Of a stretch of 17,850 bases of DNA, positions 1 to 6,498 are shown one piece after another; the stretch's first letter is position 1, and every line of letters begins with the position of its first letter. Both the position numbers and the translations under genes were made by a program. Below the pieces are notes generated by a model that had not been told where the DNA came from, ran no database searches, and was given only the letters and a program-made list of their open reading frames with translations. Source of the stretch: DATCIH01 sp036507955 (GTDB lineage Bacteria; Bacillota; Clostridia; Clostridiales; Clostridiaceae); the NCBI GenBank assembly GCA_036507955.1, contig DATCIH010000110.1, forward strand, positions 1 through 17,850. The letters are read 5' to 3'.

Positions 1-61
1 ACACGATATGATATTTACACATCCATTTCGTGTGTGCTAAACTATTTTCTTTGTTTGCCAT
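1..61 (-). CDS. tnpA: IS200/IS605-family transposase TnpA, N-terminal end only (runs off the window)
   Basis: The minus strand reads ATG at 61 down to the window edge, giving about 20 residues: MANKENSLAHTKWMCKYHIV. The N-A-H-T-K-W-x-C-K-Y-H-I-V pattern is the typical start of the small Y1-type HUH transposases of the IS200/IS605 family, which cut and rejoin single-stranded DNA. A strong ribosome binding site (AAAGGTGAT, about 64-75) precedes the ATG. The catalytic HUH motif and tyrosine lie outside the window, so whether the gene is intact cannot be judged. The identification rests on a short but characteristic stretch. Confidence 0.75.
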   Translation of the reverse strand, partial: MANKENSLAHTKWMCKYHIV

Positions 62-203
62 GAAATCACCTTTCCTTTGTTATTTTAGTAGCTTGAACAA
101 CTCTATTTTAACTGAAAGGTGATTTTTTGTATAACGTTTTGCCGCCACCCGCATAGCAGGTGGTTTATTGTTTCGCTCGCTACGCGGCTCAACAGACTAA
201 AGT
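62..203 (-). mobile_element. Left-end region of the IS200/IS605-type element with subterminal hairpin
   Basis: Upstream of the transposase start is a GC-richer block unlike its surroundings. It contains an inverted repeat CCACC-(9 nt)-GGTGG at about 144-162. Elements of this family carry imperfect hairpins near each end, bound by TnpA as single-stranded DNA, and have no terminal inverted repeats. The hairpin's place about 90-100 bp upstream of the TnpA start fits a left end. The exact cleavage site cannot be fixed without the other end or an empty site. No other gene is visible here. Confidence 0.5.
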
Positions 204-233
204 CCATAAAAAAAATGAGCTATCCGAGCTCAT
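204..233 (-). terminator. Intrinsic terminator of the PspC gene
   Basis: On the minus strand a perfect 7-bp stem ATGAGCT/AGCTCAT (plus-strand arms 215-221 and 227-233, 5-nt loop) is followed directly by a run of T. It lies about 60 bp downstream of the PspC gene stop. Confidence 0.8.
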
Positions 234-290
234 CTTCATTATAGATAGTACCACCAGCATGGCTATTATTAATTAAAATCTCAAGATATG

Positions 291-491
291 TTATTGAATA
301 TCAGTAGGTTTATGTGGCATTACAAAAGCGCAGACAAAATATGCGACTATACCTGTACCATAACAAAGTGCTAGTATGCCCCAGATAATTCTCACAATTG
401 TAGAATCAATTTTAAAATATTCTGCGAAACCTCCGCAAACACCACAAATTTTTTTATCTGTATCAGATAAATATATTTTTTTCTGTTCCAT
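291..491 (-). CDS. PspC-domain small membrane protein
   Basis: A 66-residue protein consisting essentially of one PspC domain. It has the family signature K-K-I-C-G-V-C-G-G-F-A-E-Y-F at residues 13-26, then D-S-T-I-V-R-I-I-W (29-37), and one hydrophobic segment at about 36-58 ending in V-M-P. PspC proteins sit in the cytoplasmic membrane; in E. coli PspC takes part in the phage-shock envelope-stress response. Stand-alone 60-70 residue copies are common in Firmicutes and their role is poorly known. The ATG at 489-491 was chosen because the upstream in-frame GTG (498-500) lies inside the ribosome binding site GGGGTGAT. The gene is monocistronic, with its own promoter (513-542) and terminator (204-233). 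Confidence 0.88.
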   Translation of the reverse strand: MEQKKIYLSDTDKKICGVCGGFAEYFKIDSTIVRIIWGILALCYGTGIVAYFVCAFVMPHKPTDIQ

Positions 492-512
492 AAATATCAC
501 CCCGATAAATAT

Positions 513-542
513 AGTTTAAAGTTTGATATGTATATTTGTCAA
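513..542 (-). promoter_or_regulatory. Probable sigma-A promoter of the PspC gene
   Basis: On the minus strand a perfect -35 box TTGACA (plus-strand 537-542) is followed, after 18 nt, by TAAACT (plus-strand 513-518; 4 of 6 matches to TATAAT). The ribosome binding site starts a few bases after the expected transcription start. Only the -10 box is weak. Confidence 0.55.
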
Positions 543-617
543 CTAAATTTTGAAACAGAACAGTTTATTAGACAAAACTGCTAATTCGTAGGTTTAAATA
601 GTTAGACCTAAGACTAA

Positions 618-1020
618 CTACCTAAACTCTTTAATAAGTTCCCAGTAAATCGAATCATGGTCTCGATTAGTTTCCTCAATACCAACCTTTTTTAATATTC
701 GTGCAGAAGGGTTGTTACTAATCAAACAATCTGTCTTGATAATTTTAACATTATCTTGATAATTTGCCCATTTTTATAATGGCTTTTAACGCTTCATAAC
801 CTAATCCTTTTCCTCTTTCATGTTCTACTAACCCAAACCCAACTTCAATCTCACATTTTTCATTAGGTTTTCCCTTAAAGCCTATATCACCCATAACTTT
901 CATTTGTCTTTTTTCACAATCATCCAAAATTCAAACCCACTTGGAATCCTATCTTCTTTTAATGATTCATTTACAATGGGTTGGATGTCCATAGTATCAT
1001 CTTTATTTTCCACCTTTAAG
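618..1020 (-). pseudogene. Broken GNAT-family N-acetyltransferase
   Basis: Read across three segments, the minus strand encodes a recognisable GNAT acetyltransferase. There is an N-terminal part (D-I-Q-P-I-V-N-E-S-L-K-E-D-R, with G-F-E-F-W-M-I), a middle part with G-D-I-G-F-K-G-K-P and the acetyl-CoA loop E-R-G-K-G-L-G-Y-E-A (the R/Q-x-x-G-x-G/A motif), and a C-terminal part S-N-N-P-S-A-R-I-L-K-K-V-G ending at TAG 618-620. The first frame break lies in a run of 6 A (minus strand, near 907-914), where the frame needs 7. The second lies in a run of 5 A (near 774-778), where it needs 4. The two shifts compensate. No good start codon or ribosome binding site is seen, and about 40 N-terminal residues of a usual GNAT protein are missing, so it is also 5'-truncated. 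Homopolymer sequencing error could explain the two shifts but not the missing start. Confidence 0.75.
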
Positions 1021-1230
1021 ATTTAATATAGCTTATAGAACTAAAGGCGGGTTAATACCTATAAATTTAATCTAGGTAGTAAACACCATATAGAATTTCC
1101 GGATTTAAAATTGTTCATAAAATCAGCTTCTAACATTATCAATTATCAAAGGATATATTCACAATTAATGTATTATTTGATGCAAATTATACTAATATAG
1201 TAACTAAATGTAAACTGAAGCTATATTTTA

Positions 1231-1257
1231 TTTACATAAGCATCAATTTAGTATAAT
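1231..1257 (+). promoter_or_regulatory. Possible promoter of the 1363-2279 gene pair
   Basis: TATAAT at 1252-1257 with TTTACA at 1231-1236. The spacing of 15 nt is short, so support is weak. The rest of the gene-free stretch 1021-1362 is AT-rich, and I see no RNA gene or convincing ORF in it. Confidence 0.3.
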
Positions 1258-1362
1258 ATAAAGAAATATAGGATATTATAAATAAAATTGTAGTAAATAT
1301 TAGCATATTGTAACATAACAGTTTACAAACAGATAAAATAAAATCATCTAGGGAGATGCCTT

Positions 1363-1869
1363 ATGCAAAATAAAGGGAAGAAGATAGCAATATTTCTTAC
1401 AGTAGTTTTATTATTAGCAGTTAGCTTTTATATAGTAAAAATATATATTTATCCGGGAATGGATAAAAAAGAAGTTAGTGTAAGTAAGAGTGATGCAAAG
1501 GATAAAACAACTGCAAAAGATGGTACTTCTAGTAGTATAGATAATACTAATAGTACAACTACTGAAAAAGATAATTCAACTACACCTAAAGATAGCACTG
1601 CACCACCAAAGGACAATACTGCAAATGGGGCAGTAACTTCTCTTCAAGCGACAGAAATAATAAGTAAACTCGTGCTTAAAGATCATCCGGCAGCAAAGAC
1701 TAGATACGATCATGATCAAGATAGAGATGGTAAAAAATATTATGTTTTACAGTTATATGATGCAATGCCTGATCATACGGCTACTATAGGCTGGTATTAT
1801 GTTCAAGTTGATAATGGTAAAGCTTTTGAATGGGATTTAATCTCAGATAAACTAATTCCCCTAAATTAG
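1363..1869 (+). CDS. Membrane-anchored extracytoplasmic protein of unknown function
   Basis: A 168-residue protein in three parts. Residues 7-29 form one hydrophobic segment after a K-rich start, acting as signal anchor or uncleaved signal peptide. Residues about 38-90 are a low-complexity S/T/D/K/N-rich linker of the kind that spans the cell wall. Residues about 91-168 form a small folded domain with K-Y-Y-V-L-Q-L-Y-D, then T-I-G-W-Y-Y-V and K-A-F-E-W-D-L. That last pattern (G-W-Y-x-V-x-x-x-x-G-K-x-x-E-W-D) recurs at the C-terminus of many clostridial secreted proteins without assigned function. The ribosome binding site GGGAG lies 8 nt before the ATG. The VOC gene begins 23 nt downstream, so the two are probably cotranscribed. 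Secreted location is inferred from topology only. Confidence 0.75.
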   Translation: MQNKGKKIAIFLTVVLLLAVSFYIVKIYIYPGMDKKEVSVSKSDAKDKTTAKDGTSSSIDNTNSTTTEKDNSTTPKDSTAPPKDNTANGAVTSLQATEIISKLVLKDHPAAKTRYDHDQDRDGKKYYVLQLYDAMPDHTATIGWYYVQVDNGKAFEWDLISDKLIPLN

Positions 1870-1892
1870 CATATCAAAAAACGGAGGTAAAT

Positions 1893-2279
1893 ATGGAGTT
1901 AAACAAAATACATCATATAGCTATTATTTGTTCTGATTATAGAAAATCCAAAGATTTTTATGTGAATATTCTTGGCTTTAAGATAATCAGTGAGATTTAT
2001 AGAGAAGAGAGAAAATCCTATAAACTAAATCTTTCTGTAGGGGATAAGGATCAAATTGAATTATTCTCCTTTCCCGGTTCACCAGAAAGACCTAGCTATC
2101 CAGAGGCGGTAGGGCTTAGACATCTAGCCTTTGAAGTAGATAACTTAGCAGTATCTATATTAGAACTAGAGAAAAAAGGCATTGCTGTTGAGCTTATTAG
2201 AATTGATGAATTAACAGGAAAAAATTTTACTTTTTTTTCGGACCCAGATGGACTACCCTTAGAGTTGTATGAAAAATAA
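1893..2279 (+). CDS. VOC-family metalloenzyme, YaeR-like (glyoxalase/bleomycin-resistance fold)
   Basis: 128 residues, full length for a single-chain vicinal-oxygen-chelate protein with two beta-alpha-beta-beta-beta modules. It closely resembles E. coli YaeR, with H-H-I-A-I-I at the start, I-E-L-F-S-F-P, P-E-R-P-S-x-P-E-A-x-G-L-R-H-L-A-F, and the C-terminal F-x-D-P-D-G-L-P-L-E-L-Y-E. The expected metal ligands are present at H8, E56, H77 and E124, so it should be an active metal-binding enzyme. The substrate of YaeR-type proteins is not established; a glyoxalase-like or lyase reaction is possible. It is cytoplasmic, with no signal peptide. A strong GGAGG ribosome binding site precedes the ATG. 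It is probably cotranscribed with the upstream anchored protein, though the two have no obvious shared function. Confidence 0.88.
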   Translation: MELNKIHHIAIICSDYRKSKDFYVNILGFKIISEIYREERKSYKLNLSVGDKDQIELFSFPGSPERPSYPEAVGLRHLAFEVDNLAVSILELEKKGIAVELIRIDELTGKNFTFFSDPDGLPLELYEK

Positions 2280-2280
2280 A

Positions 2281-2307
2281 TTGACAAATAAAGGCTAATA
2301 CTATAAC
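2281..2307 (+). promoter_or_regulatory. Candidate promoter of the ABC-F leader
   Basis: A perfect -35 box TTGACA at 2281-2286 directly follows the VOC gene stop. TATAAC at 2302-2307 is the best -10, with a short 15-nt spacer; TAACAT at 2304-2309 would give 17 nt. A start near 2314 would place the leader ORF and all hairpins inside the transcript. Confidence 0.5.
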
Positions 2308-2340
2308 ATGTAATTATAAATTATATAGGAGGACAATTAG

Positions 2341-2358
2341 ATGATAAACCTAATCTAA
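2341..2358 (+). CDS. Putative five-codon leader peptide of the ABC-F gene
   Basis: ATG-ATA-AAC-CTA-ATC-TAA encodes MINLI. It is preceded by AGGAGG (2327-2332) at an ideal 8-nt spacing, one of the best ribosome binding sites in the window, although no longer gene follows it. It lies between the candidate promoter and a series of competing hairpins and terminators upstream of the ABC-F gene. Short leader ORFs that stall drug-bound ribosomes are known to control ABC-F and other ribosome-protection genes in Firmicutes. The role here is inferred from that layout. CTA and ATA are rare-type codons that could promote stalling. Confidence 0.5.
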   Translation: MINLI

Positions 2359-2387
2359 AACATTAAAGGGTAATTTAATTAAATACC

Positions 2388-2463
2388 AATCTTAAAGAAA
2401 TGTTCAAAGGATCTTTATATATTGTGTAAGGATAGGCTTTTTAAGATTACCTTCTTTGAGATT
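2388..2463 (+). promoter_or_regulatory. Mutually exclusive leader hairpins (attenuator switch candidate)
   Basis: AATCTTAAA (2388-2396) can pair perfectly with TTTAAGATT (2440-2448). The same left arm, extended to 2399 (AATCTTAAAGAA), can instead pair with TTCTTTGAGATT (2452-2463), 12 bp with one G-U. The two pairings exclude each other. In addition GGTAAT (2369-2374) complements ATTACC (2446-2451). Such alternatives are typical of attenuators where ribosome position sets the fold. Function not proven. Confidence 0.45.
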
Positions 2464-2518
2464 AAGATGTTGAGGAATAGTTTTGCATTTATACCTTTAT
2501 ATAGATTTATTATTTAAT

Positions 2519-2541
2519 GAGAAGTATGTGCCTTCTTTTTT
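2519..2541 (+). terminator. Weak terminator-like hairpin in the ABC-F leader
   Basis: GAGAAG/CTTCTT (6 bp with one G-U, 7-nt loop) runs directly into a T tract ending at 2541. The stem is short, so it would be a weak terminator by itself. Confidence 0.3.
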
Positions 2542-2576
2542 ATAAGCATATTTTTATATTTGATATCATTTAAATG

Positions 2577-2600
2577 CTATACTTCGGTATAGTTTTTTTT
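2577..2600 (+). terminator. Intrinsic terminator in the ABC-F leader (UUCG tetraloop)
   Basis: Perfect stem CTATAC/GTATAG closed by a TTCG tetraloop (2583-2586) and followed by eight T (2593-2600). This is a textbook intrinsic terminator lying about 130 nt before the ABC-F start, so transcription from the 2281 promoter must pass it to reach the gene. Confidence 0.8.
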
Positions 2601-2619
2601 ATTAATGGTAGCAGTTTAA

Positions 2620-2658
2620 GGTTGTAATGAAATAGTATTTCGTTACAACCTTTCTTTG
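2620..2658 (+). terminator. Second strong hairpin/terminator in the ABC-F leader
   Basis: A 14-bp stem GGTTGTAATGAAAT (2620-2633) with ATTTCGTTACAACC (2637-2650), one G-U pair and a 3-nt loop, followed by TTTCTTT. It is very stable for this AT-rich region. The interrupted T tract makes it a slightly less classical terminator than the one at 2577-2600. Together the two form a tandem block before the ABC-F gene. Confidence 0.65.
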
Positions 2659-2726
2659 GTAGTGGAACATTTCAGCCTCGTTTTATAAATTAGGCTATAT
2701 AAATAATGTATTAAAGGGTGATTTTC

Positions 2727-4631
2727 ATGAATGAATTAGTATTAAGTGGAATAAAAAAATATCTAGATGCCACCTTGGTTTTAAAGGATATAAATTTTCA
2801 AGTTTATAATGGAGAAAGGGTTGGAATAGTAGGAGTAAATGGCTCAGGTAAGACTACAATATTAAAACTAATAGCAGGTTTATTGACTATAGATAGGGAT
2901 GATAAAGGCTCAATTTCAATTACTAAAGGAGCAAAAGCAGCTTATCTTGAGCAGATACCCACATATCCTGAGGGGTATAAGGTTAGTAATATTCTTAATT
3001 TAGCCTTTGAGGAGCTTTTTATAATAGAGGAAAAGCTTAGAAAGCTAGAAAAAGCTATGGAAACTTTAGAAGGTGAAAGACTAGAAAAAACTTTAAAAGA
3101 GTATAGCACCCTTCAGCAGGATTACGAAGTAAAAGGAGGCTATGAAAGGGAAGAGAAGCTAAGTAAAGTATGTAAAGGCTTAAAGCTTGAGGATGATTTT
3201 ATATTAAAGGAATTTAGTATACTAAGTGGAGGAGAAAAAACTACTGTTGTCCTAGGTAAAATATTATTAGAAGAGTCTGATATTTTGCTCCTTGATGAGC
3301 CTACAAATCATTTGGATGTTGAATCCATGGAATGGCTAGAGGGGTATCTTAAAAATTATAAAGGCATTGTAATTATAGTATCTCATGATAGATATTTTCT
3401 TGATAGCGTGGTAACTAAAATCGTAGAGATCGAGGACGGGTCCTGTTCCACCTATAAGGGTAATTATTCTGATTATATCAAACAAAAAGATGAAGAACTT
3501 TTAGTTGAGTTTGATCAATTTAAGGAGCAACAAAAACAGATCAAAGCTATGGAAAAGGCTGTTAAGGATCTAAGAGATTGGGCCCTAAGAGCTGATAATA
3601 ATAAATTTTTTAAAAGAGCTGTAAGCATACAGAAAAAGCTTGATAAAATGGAGAGAATTGATAAACCAGTTCTTGAAAAGCAAAATATAAAGTTAAATTT
3701 TGAGCTAAAAGAACGTTCTGGAAATGAGGTAATAAAGGCAGATGACCTTTACAAATGCTTTCAGGATAGGGTTATATTTGAAGCCTCTAAGATGTTAATA
3801 AAATATAAAGAAAGGGTAGCTTTAGTTGGCTCTAATGGTAGTGGCAAAACAACTTTTATAAGAATGCTTCTTGGAGAAGACCTTCCAGATGGAGGTACAG
3901 TGACGTTAGGATCAAGTGTAAGACTGGCATATCTTCCTCAGAGTATAAGTTTTACGGATGAAGACTCTACGGTGCTTGAGTGCTTTAGAGAGGATTTTGA
4001 TATATTGGAAGGGAAAGCAAGAGAATACTTATCTAAATTCATGTTTTTTGGTAAGAGTGTATTTAAAAAAGTGGGACAATTATCCGGCGGAGAAAGGGTA
4101 AGGCTTAAATTAAGCAAATTATTATATGGAGATATTAATTTGCTCATACTTGATGAGCCTACCAACCATTTGGATATTGACTCAATTGAAACTTTAGAGG
4201 ACGCCTTAGAGGGCTTTAAGGGGACTATTTTCTTTGTATCCCACGATAGATATTTTATAAACAGGATATGTAACAGGGTTATAGTTATTGAGGATAATTC
4301 CTTTAAAACCTATGCAGGAAATTACGAGTACTATAAAAGCGAGAAGGAAAAAGTTACTCAAGCTATAATAATAGTACCTGTGGTAAAGAAAGAAAAACTA
4401 CATAAAGTAAAAGTAGTAGATGAAGGGGTTATTCTAAAGTTAGAACTACTTAAGCTTGAAAAAAGAATAGCTGAATTAGAGGCTGAGATAAAAGAACTAG
4501 AAATGGCTATGTCCATTTCCGATATAAGCTATGAAGAACTTAGCAAGTTACATTTCAAAAAGGAAGCTTTAACAAAGGAACTAGAGGATGTTATGGAAAG
4601 CTGGGTTAACCTTGATAGGCAATATATATGA
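2727..4631 (+). CDS. ABC-F family ATPase, probable antibiotic-resistance ribosomal protection protein
   Basis: 634 residues with two ABC cassettes and no membrane segments, as in ABC-F proteins that bind the ribosomal E site. Cassette 1: Walker A G-V-N-G-S-G-K-T (36-43), signature L-S-G-G-E (166-170), Walker B L-L-L-D-E-P (187-192) followed by T-N-H-L-D. Cassette 2: Walker A G-S-N-G-S-G-K-T (368-375), signature L-S-G-G-E-R (452-457), Walker B (472-478). A charged interdomain linker (about 250-320, the P-site tRNA interaction region) contains W-A-L-R-A-D-N-N-K-F-F-K-R. A C-terminal coiled coil spans about 568-625. The linker resembles clostridial CplR-type resistance factors (lincosamide, streptogramin A, pleuromutilin), but subtype and drug range cannot be fixed by eye. 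ATG 2727 was chosen over GTG 2718 because that GTG lies within the ribosome binding site AAAGGGTGAT. It overlaps the next gene by ATGA. The leader (2281-2660) suggests inducible expression. Confidence 0.85.
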   Translation: MNELVLSGIKKYLDATLVLKDINFQVYNGERVGIVGVNGSGKTTILKLIAGLLTIDRDDKGSISITKGAKAAYLEQIPTYPEGYKVSNILNLAFEELFIIEEKLRKLEKAMETLEGERLEKTLKEYSTLQQDYEVKGGYEREEKLSKVCKGLKLEDDFILKEFSILSGGEKTTVVLGKILLEESDILLLDEPTNHLDVESMEWLEGYLKNYKGIVIIVSHDRYFLDSVVTKIVEIEDGSCSTYKGNYSDYIKQKDEELLVEFDQFKEQQKQIKAMEKAVKDLRDWALRADNNKFFKRAVSIQKKLDKMERIDKPVLEKQNIKLNFELKERSGNEVIKADDLYKCFQDRVIFEASKMLIKYKERVALVGSNGSGKTTFIRMLLGEDLPDGGTVTLGSSVRLAYLPQSISFTDEDSTVLECFREDFDILEGKAREYLSKFMFFGKSVFKKVGQLSGGERVRLKLSKLLYGDINLLILDEPTNHLDIDSIETLEDALEGFKGTIFFVSHDRYFINRICNRVIVIEDNSFKTYAGNYEYYKSEKEKVTQAIIIVPVVKKEKLHKVKVVDEGVILKLELLKLEKRIAELEAEIKELEMAMSISDISYEELSKLHFKKEALTKELEDVMESWVNLDRQYI

Positions 4632-5479
4632 AAAACTATATTAATAAAAGAAAAGTATTAATAATATTTTGCTTTGCAATTATTTCTCTATTATATATTT
4701 GTCTTCAAAATAATTGGATTAAAGTTGAGCATATAGAGGTTAGAATCAGTAATTTGCCTAAAGGGTTAACCGGATTAAAAATAGCTCAAATATCAGATGT
4801 TCATTTACCTAAAAATGCTTCAACAGTATCTAATTTGATAAAAATCGTGAAAAAAGAAAAGCCTGATATAATTGTTATGACAGGAGATATAATTGATTCC
4901 AGCTTTAGTTTCACCAATTCTAGCCTCAGTAAATTGTGCAAAGGGTTATCTACTATAGCAGTTACCTATGCAGTTTCAGGAAATCATGAGGTATGGAGTA
5001 ACCATTTAGAGGATTGGAAGGAAATTTTAAAAAAGAATAATATAAAAATAGTAGAAAATAAATTTGAAATATATGAAAAAAATAATGACGAACTTGCGAT
5101 TATTGGATTGGAGGATAACACAGAATATTCCAAGGAATATTCTGAAAACATTCAAGTCATAAAAGATATGCCTAAAATATTGCTGGCACATAGACCAGAG
5201 CTTTTTACATCCTATTCCTCAGATGCTTTTGACATAAAGCCAGATTTGGTATTTAGCGGACATGCACATGGAGGACAATTTAGAATACCCTTTATTAATA
5301 AGGGAATAATTGCACCAGATCAAGGCTTATTCCCCAAATACACTTCTGGATTATACACTAGTGCTAGTAAGGGTAAGCATAATGGTGTTCAAATGATAGT
5401 AAGTAGAGGCCTAGGTAATAGCATAATACCTATTAGGATAAATAATAGACCTGAATTGCCTATCATTATCCTAAAATGA
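4628..5479 (+). CDS. Membrane-anchored metallophosphoesterase (YkuE/YaeI-like)
   Basis: 283 residues. A hydrophobic segment at about 8-26 anchors the protein, with the catalytic domain probably outside the membrane. The calcineurin-like two-metal motifs are complete: D-V-H (D57, H59), G-D (D87), G-N-H-E (N119, H120), H188 in L-A-H-R-P, and G-H-A-H-G-G (H212, H214). Relatives include B. subtilis YkuE, a wall-associated phosphoesterase, and E. coli YaeI; the clostridial substrate is unknown. The start codon overlaps the ABC-F stop (ATGA, 4628-4631), so translation is coupled and this gene should follow ABC-F expression. Its stop abuts the stop of the convergent hydrolase gene with no space for a terminator. 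Confidence 0.87.
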   Translation: MKNYINKRKVLIIFCFAIISLLYICLQNNWIKVEHIEVRISNLPKGLTGLKIAQISDVHLPKNASTVSNLIKIVKKEKPDIIVMTGDIIDSSFSFTNSSLSKLCKGLSTIAVTYAVSGNHEVWSNHLEDWKEILKKNNIKIVENKFEIYEKNNDELAIIGLEDNTEYSKEYSENIQVIKDMPKILLAHRPELFTSYSSDAFDIKPDLVFSGHAHGGQFRIPFINKGIIAPDQGLFPKYTSGLYTSASKGKHNGVQMIVSRGLGNSIIPIRINNRPELPIIILK

Positions 5480-6334
5480 TTATTTTATTTCTCTTTTATC
5501 CTTCATTTTTAGACTTCTACCAGGTGCAAAATAGCGGAATCTATTGTACCCATTATTTACATGTGTAATAATATCTTCTGGATCGCCGTTTAGTGCTAAG
5601 GAGTCCGGTTCATCATATGTTCCATAGTGGAAGGGTATTAGCAAAGCATTTTTCATAGTGTTTGCTAGGACTACCGCATTATAATGATTTAGATGATAAG
5701 TACATACAGAAGCATCAAGCGCAAGCACATCTAAATCTTTAATTGCTAAATGTTCTTCCATCAGGCGGGTATCCCCTGGAAAATAACTTCTAGCATCGGG
5801 AGTTGTTACAATAAACCCACAGCAATCTCCAAGACGGAAGGGCTTACCGAATTTTGCAAGGTCTAAGAGCTGCCAGGGATGATCAGCTGGTACTATCTCT
5901 ATTGTTGCTTCTCCAAATTTATATATATCTCCGGTGCGACAAGTTACCGAATTCTTAGGATTTATATTTAGTTTAGCCAGCTTTTCAAAGACTGGAGGAG
6001 GCCCAATAAAAGTTGGGGTTAACTTGGATAAAATTTTAGCTGTTTCAGCAGCTAAATGATCATCATCAGAGTGAGTATATAGAACTACGTCTACTTTAGG
6101 TATTACTCTGGCAGAAATAGGATTATCTACCAGCAGTTTAAGACCAGTTTCGCTCATTCTTGAATCATCAGGTTGTGTTGTAAGTACTGGGTCGATTAGG
6201 ATAATAGTGCCTCTAGCATTTATTAAAAAGCTTGCTCCAGCCAGCCAAGTAATGGAGGTTTCTTCTATTTGTTTGAAGGCCTCCTGCATAACTGGAATAG
6301 TTTTAGGCGCTATTACTTGCTTTAATTCATTCAA
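5480..6334 (-). CDS. Metallo-beta-lactamase-fold hydrolase, UlaG-like, TTG start
   Basis: 284 residues, cytoplasmic. Metal-site motifs of the MBL fold are seen in order: T-H-S-D-D-D-H-L (H88, D90, D92, H93), H152 in A-D-H-P-W, F-P-G-D-T-R (D188), and I-P-F-H-Y-G-T-Y (H236). In the usual H-x-H-x-D-H the second histidine is Asp here. G-D-T-R and the C-terminal H-Y-G-T-Y resemble UlaG/YtkL-type lactonase-like hydrolases, whose substrates are mostly unknown. The start is TTG at 6332-6334: GGAGG (plus-strand 6343-6347) lies 8 nt upstream, and the nearby ATG is out of frame and reaches TAA at once. It is monocistronic, divergent from ogt and convergent with the phosphoesterase gene. Confidence 0.83.
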   Translation of the reverse strand: MNELKQVIAPKTIPVMQEAFKQIEETSITWLAGASFLINARGTIILIDPVLTTQPDDSRMSETGLKLLVDNPISARVIPKVDVVLYTHSDDDHLAAETAKILSKLTPTFIGPPPVFEKLAKLNINPKNSVTCRTGDIYKFGEATIEIVPADHPWQLLDLAKFGKPFRLGDCCGFIVTTPDARSYFPGDTRLMEEHLAIKDLDVLALDASVCTYHLNHYNAVVLANTMKNALLIPFHYGTYDEPDSLALNGDPEDIITHVNNGYNRFRYFAPGRSLKMKDKREIK

Positions 6335-6450
6335 TTCTTATACCTCCAATATAATTTAAGAAATTTATTTGTTCTGGATACATGGTGACATATCGCATTA
6401 GAACTGTCAACTTAATAGGAGTTAAAATAAAGGAAGATTTAAATGAACTT

Positions 6451-6478
6451 TTGATGTAAAATATTCATAAAGTATAAA
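6451..6478 (+). promoter_or_regulatory. Possible promoter of the ogt operon
   Basis: TTGATG (6451-6456), 16-nt spacer, TATAAA (6473-6478). A start near 6485 would put the GGGGGTGAT ribosome binding site at the very 5' end of the mRNA, which is tight but not excluded. Confidence 0.4.
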
Positions 6479-6498
6479 ATACCTGGGGGTGATTCATA

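Noticed and set aside
492..500. Upstream GTG start of the PspC gene at 498-500
   Set aside because: The GTG is part of the ribosome binding site GGGGTGAT; ATG at 489-491 has proper spacing.
2388..2463. Metabolite riboswitch in the ABC-F leader
   Set aside because: No known riboswitch core motif is recognisable; a translated mini-ORF with alternative stems fits ribosome-mediated attenuation better.
2718..2726. GTG start of the ABC-F gene at 2718
   Set aside because: It lies in the ribosome binding site AAAGGGTGAT; ATG 2727 is correctly spaced and begins with the family's usual N-terminus.
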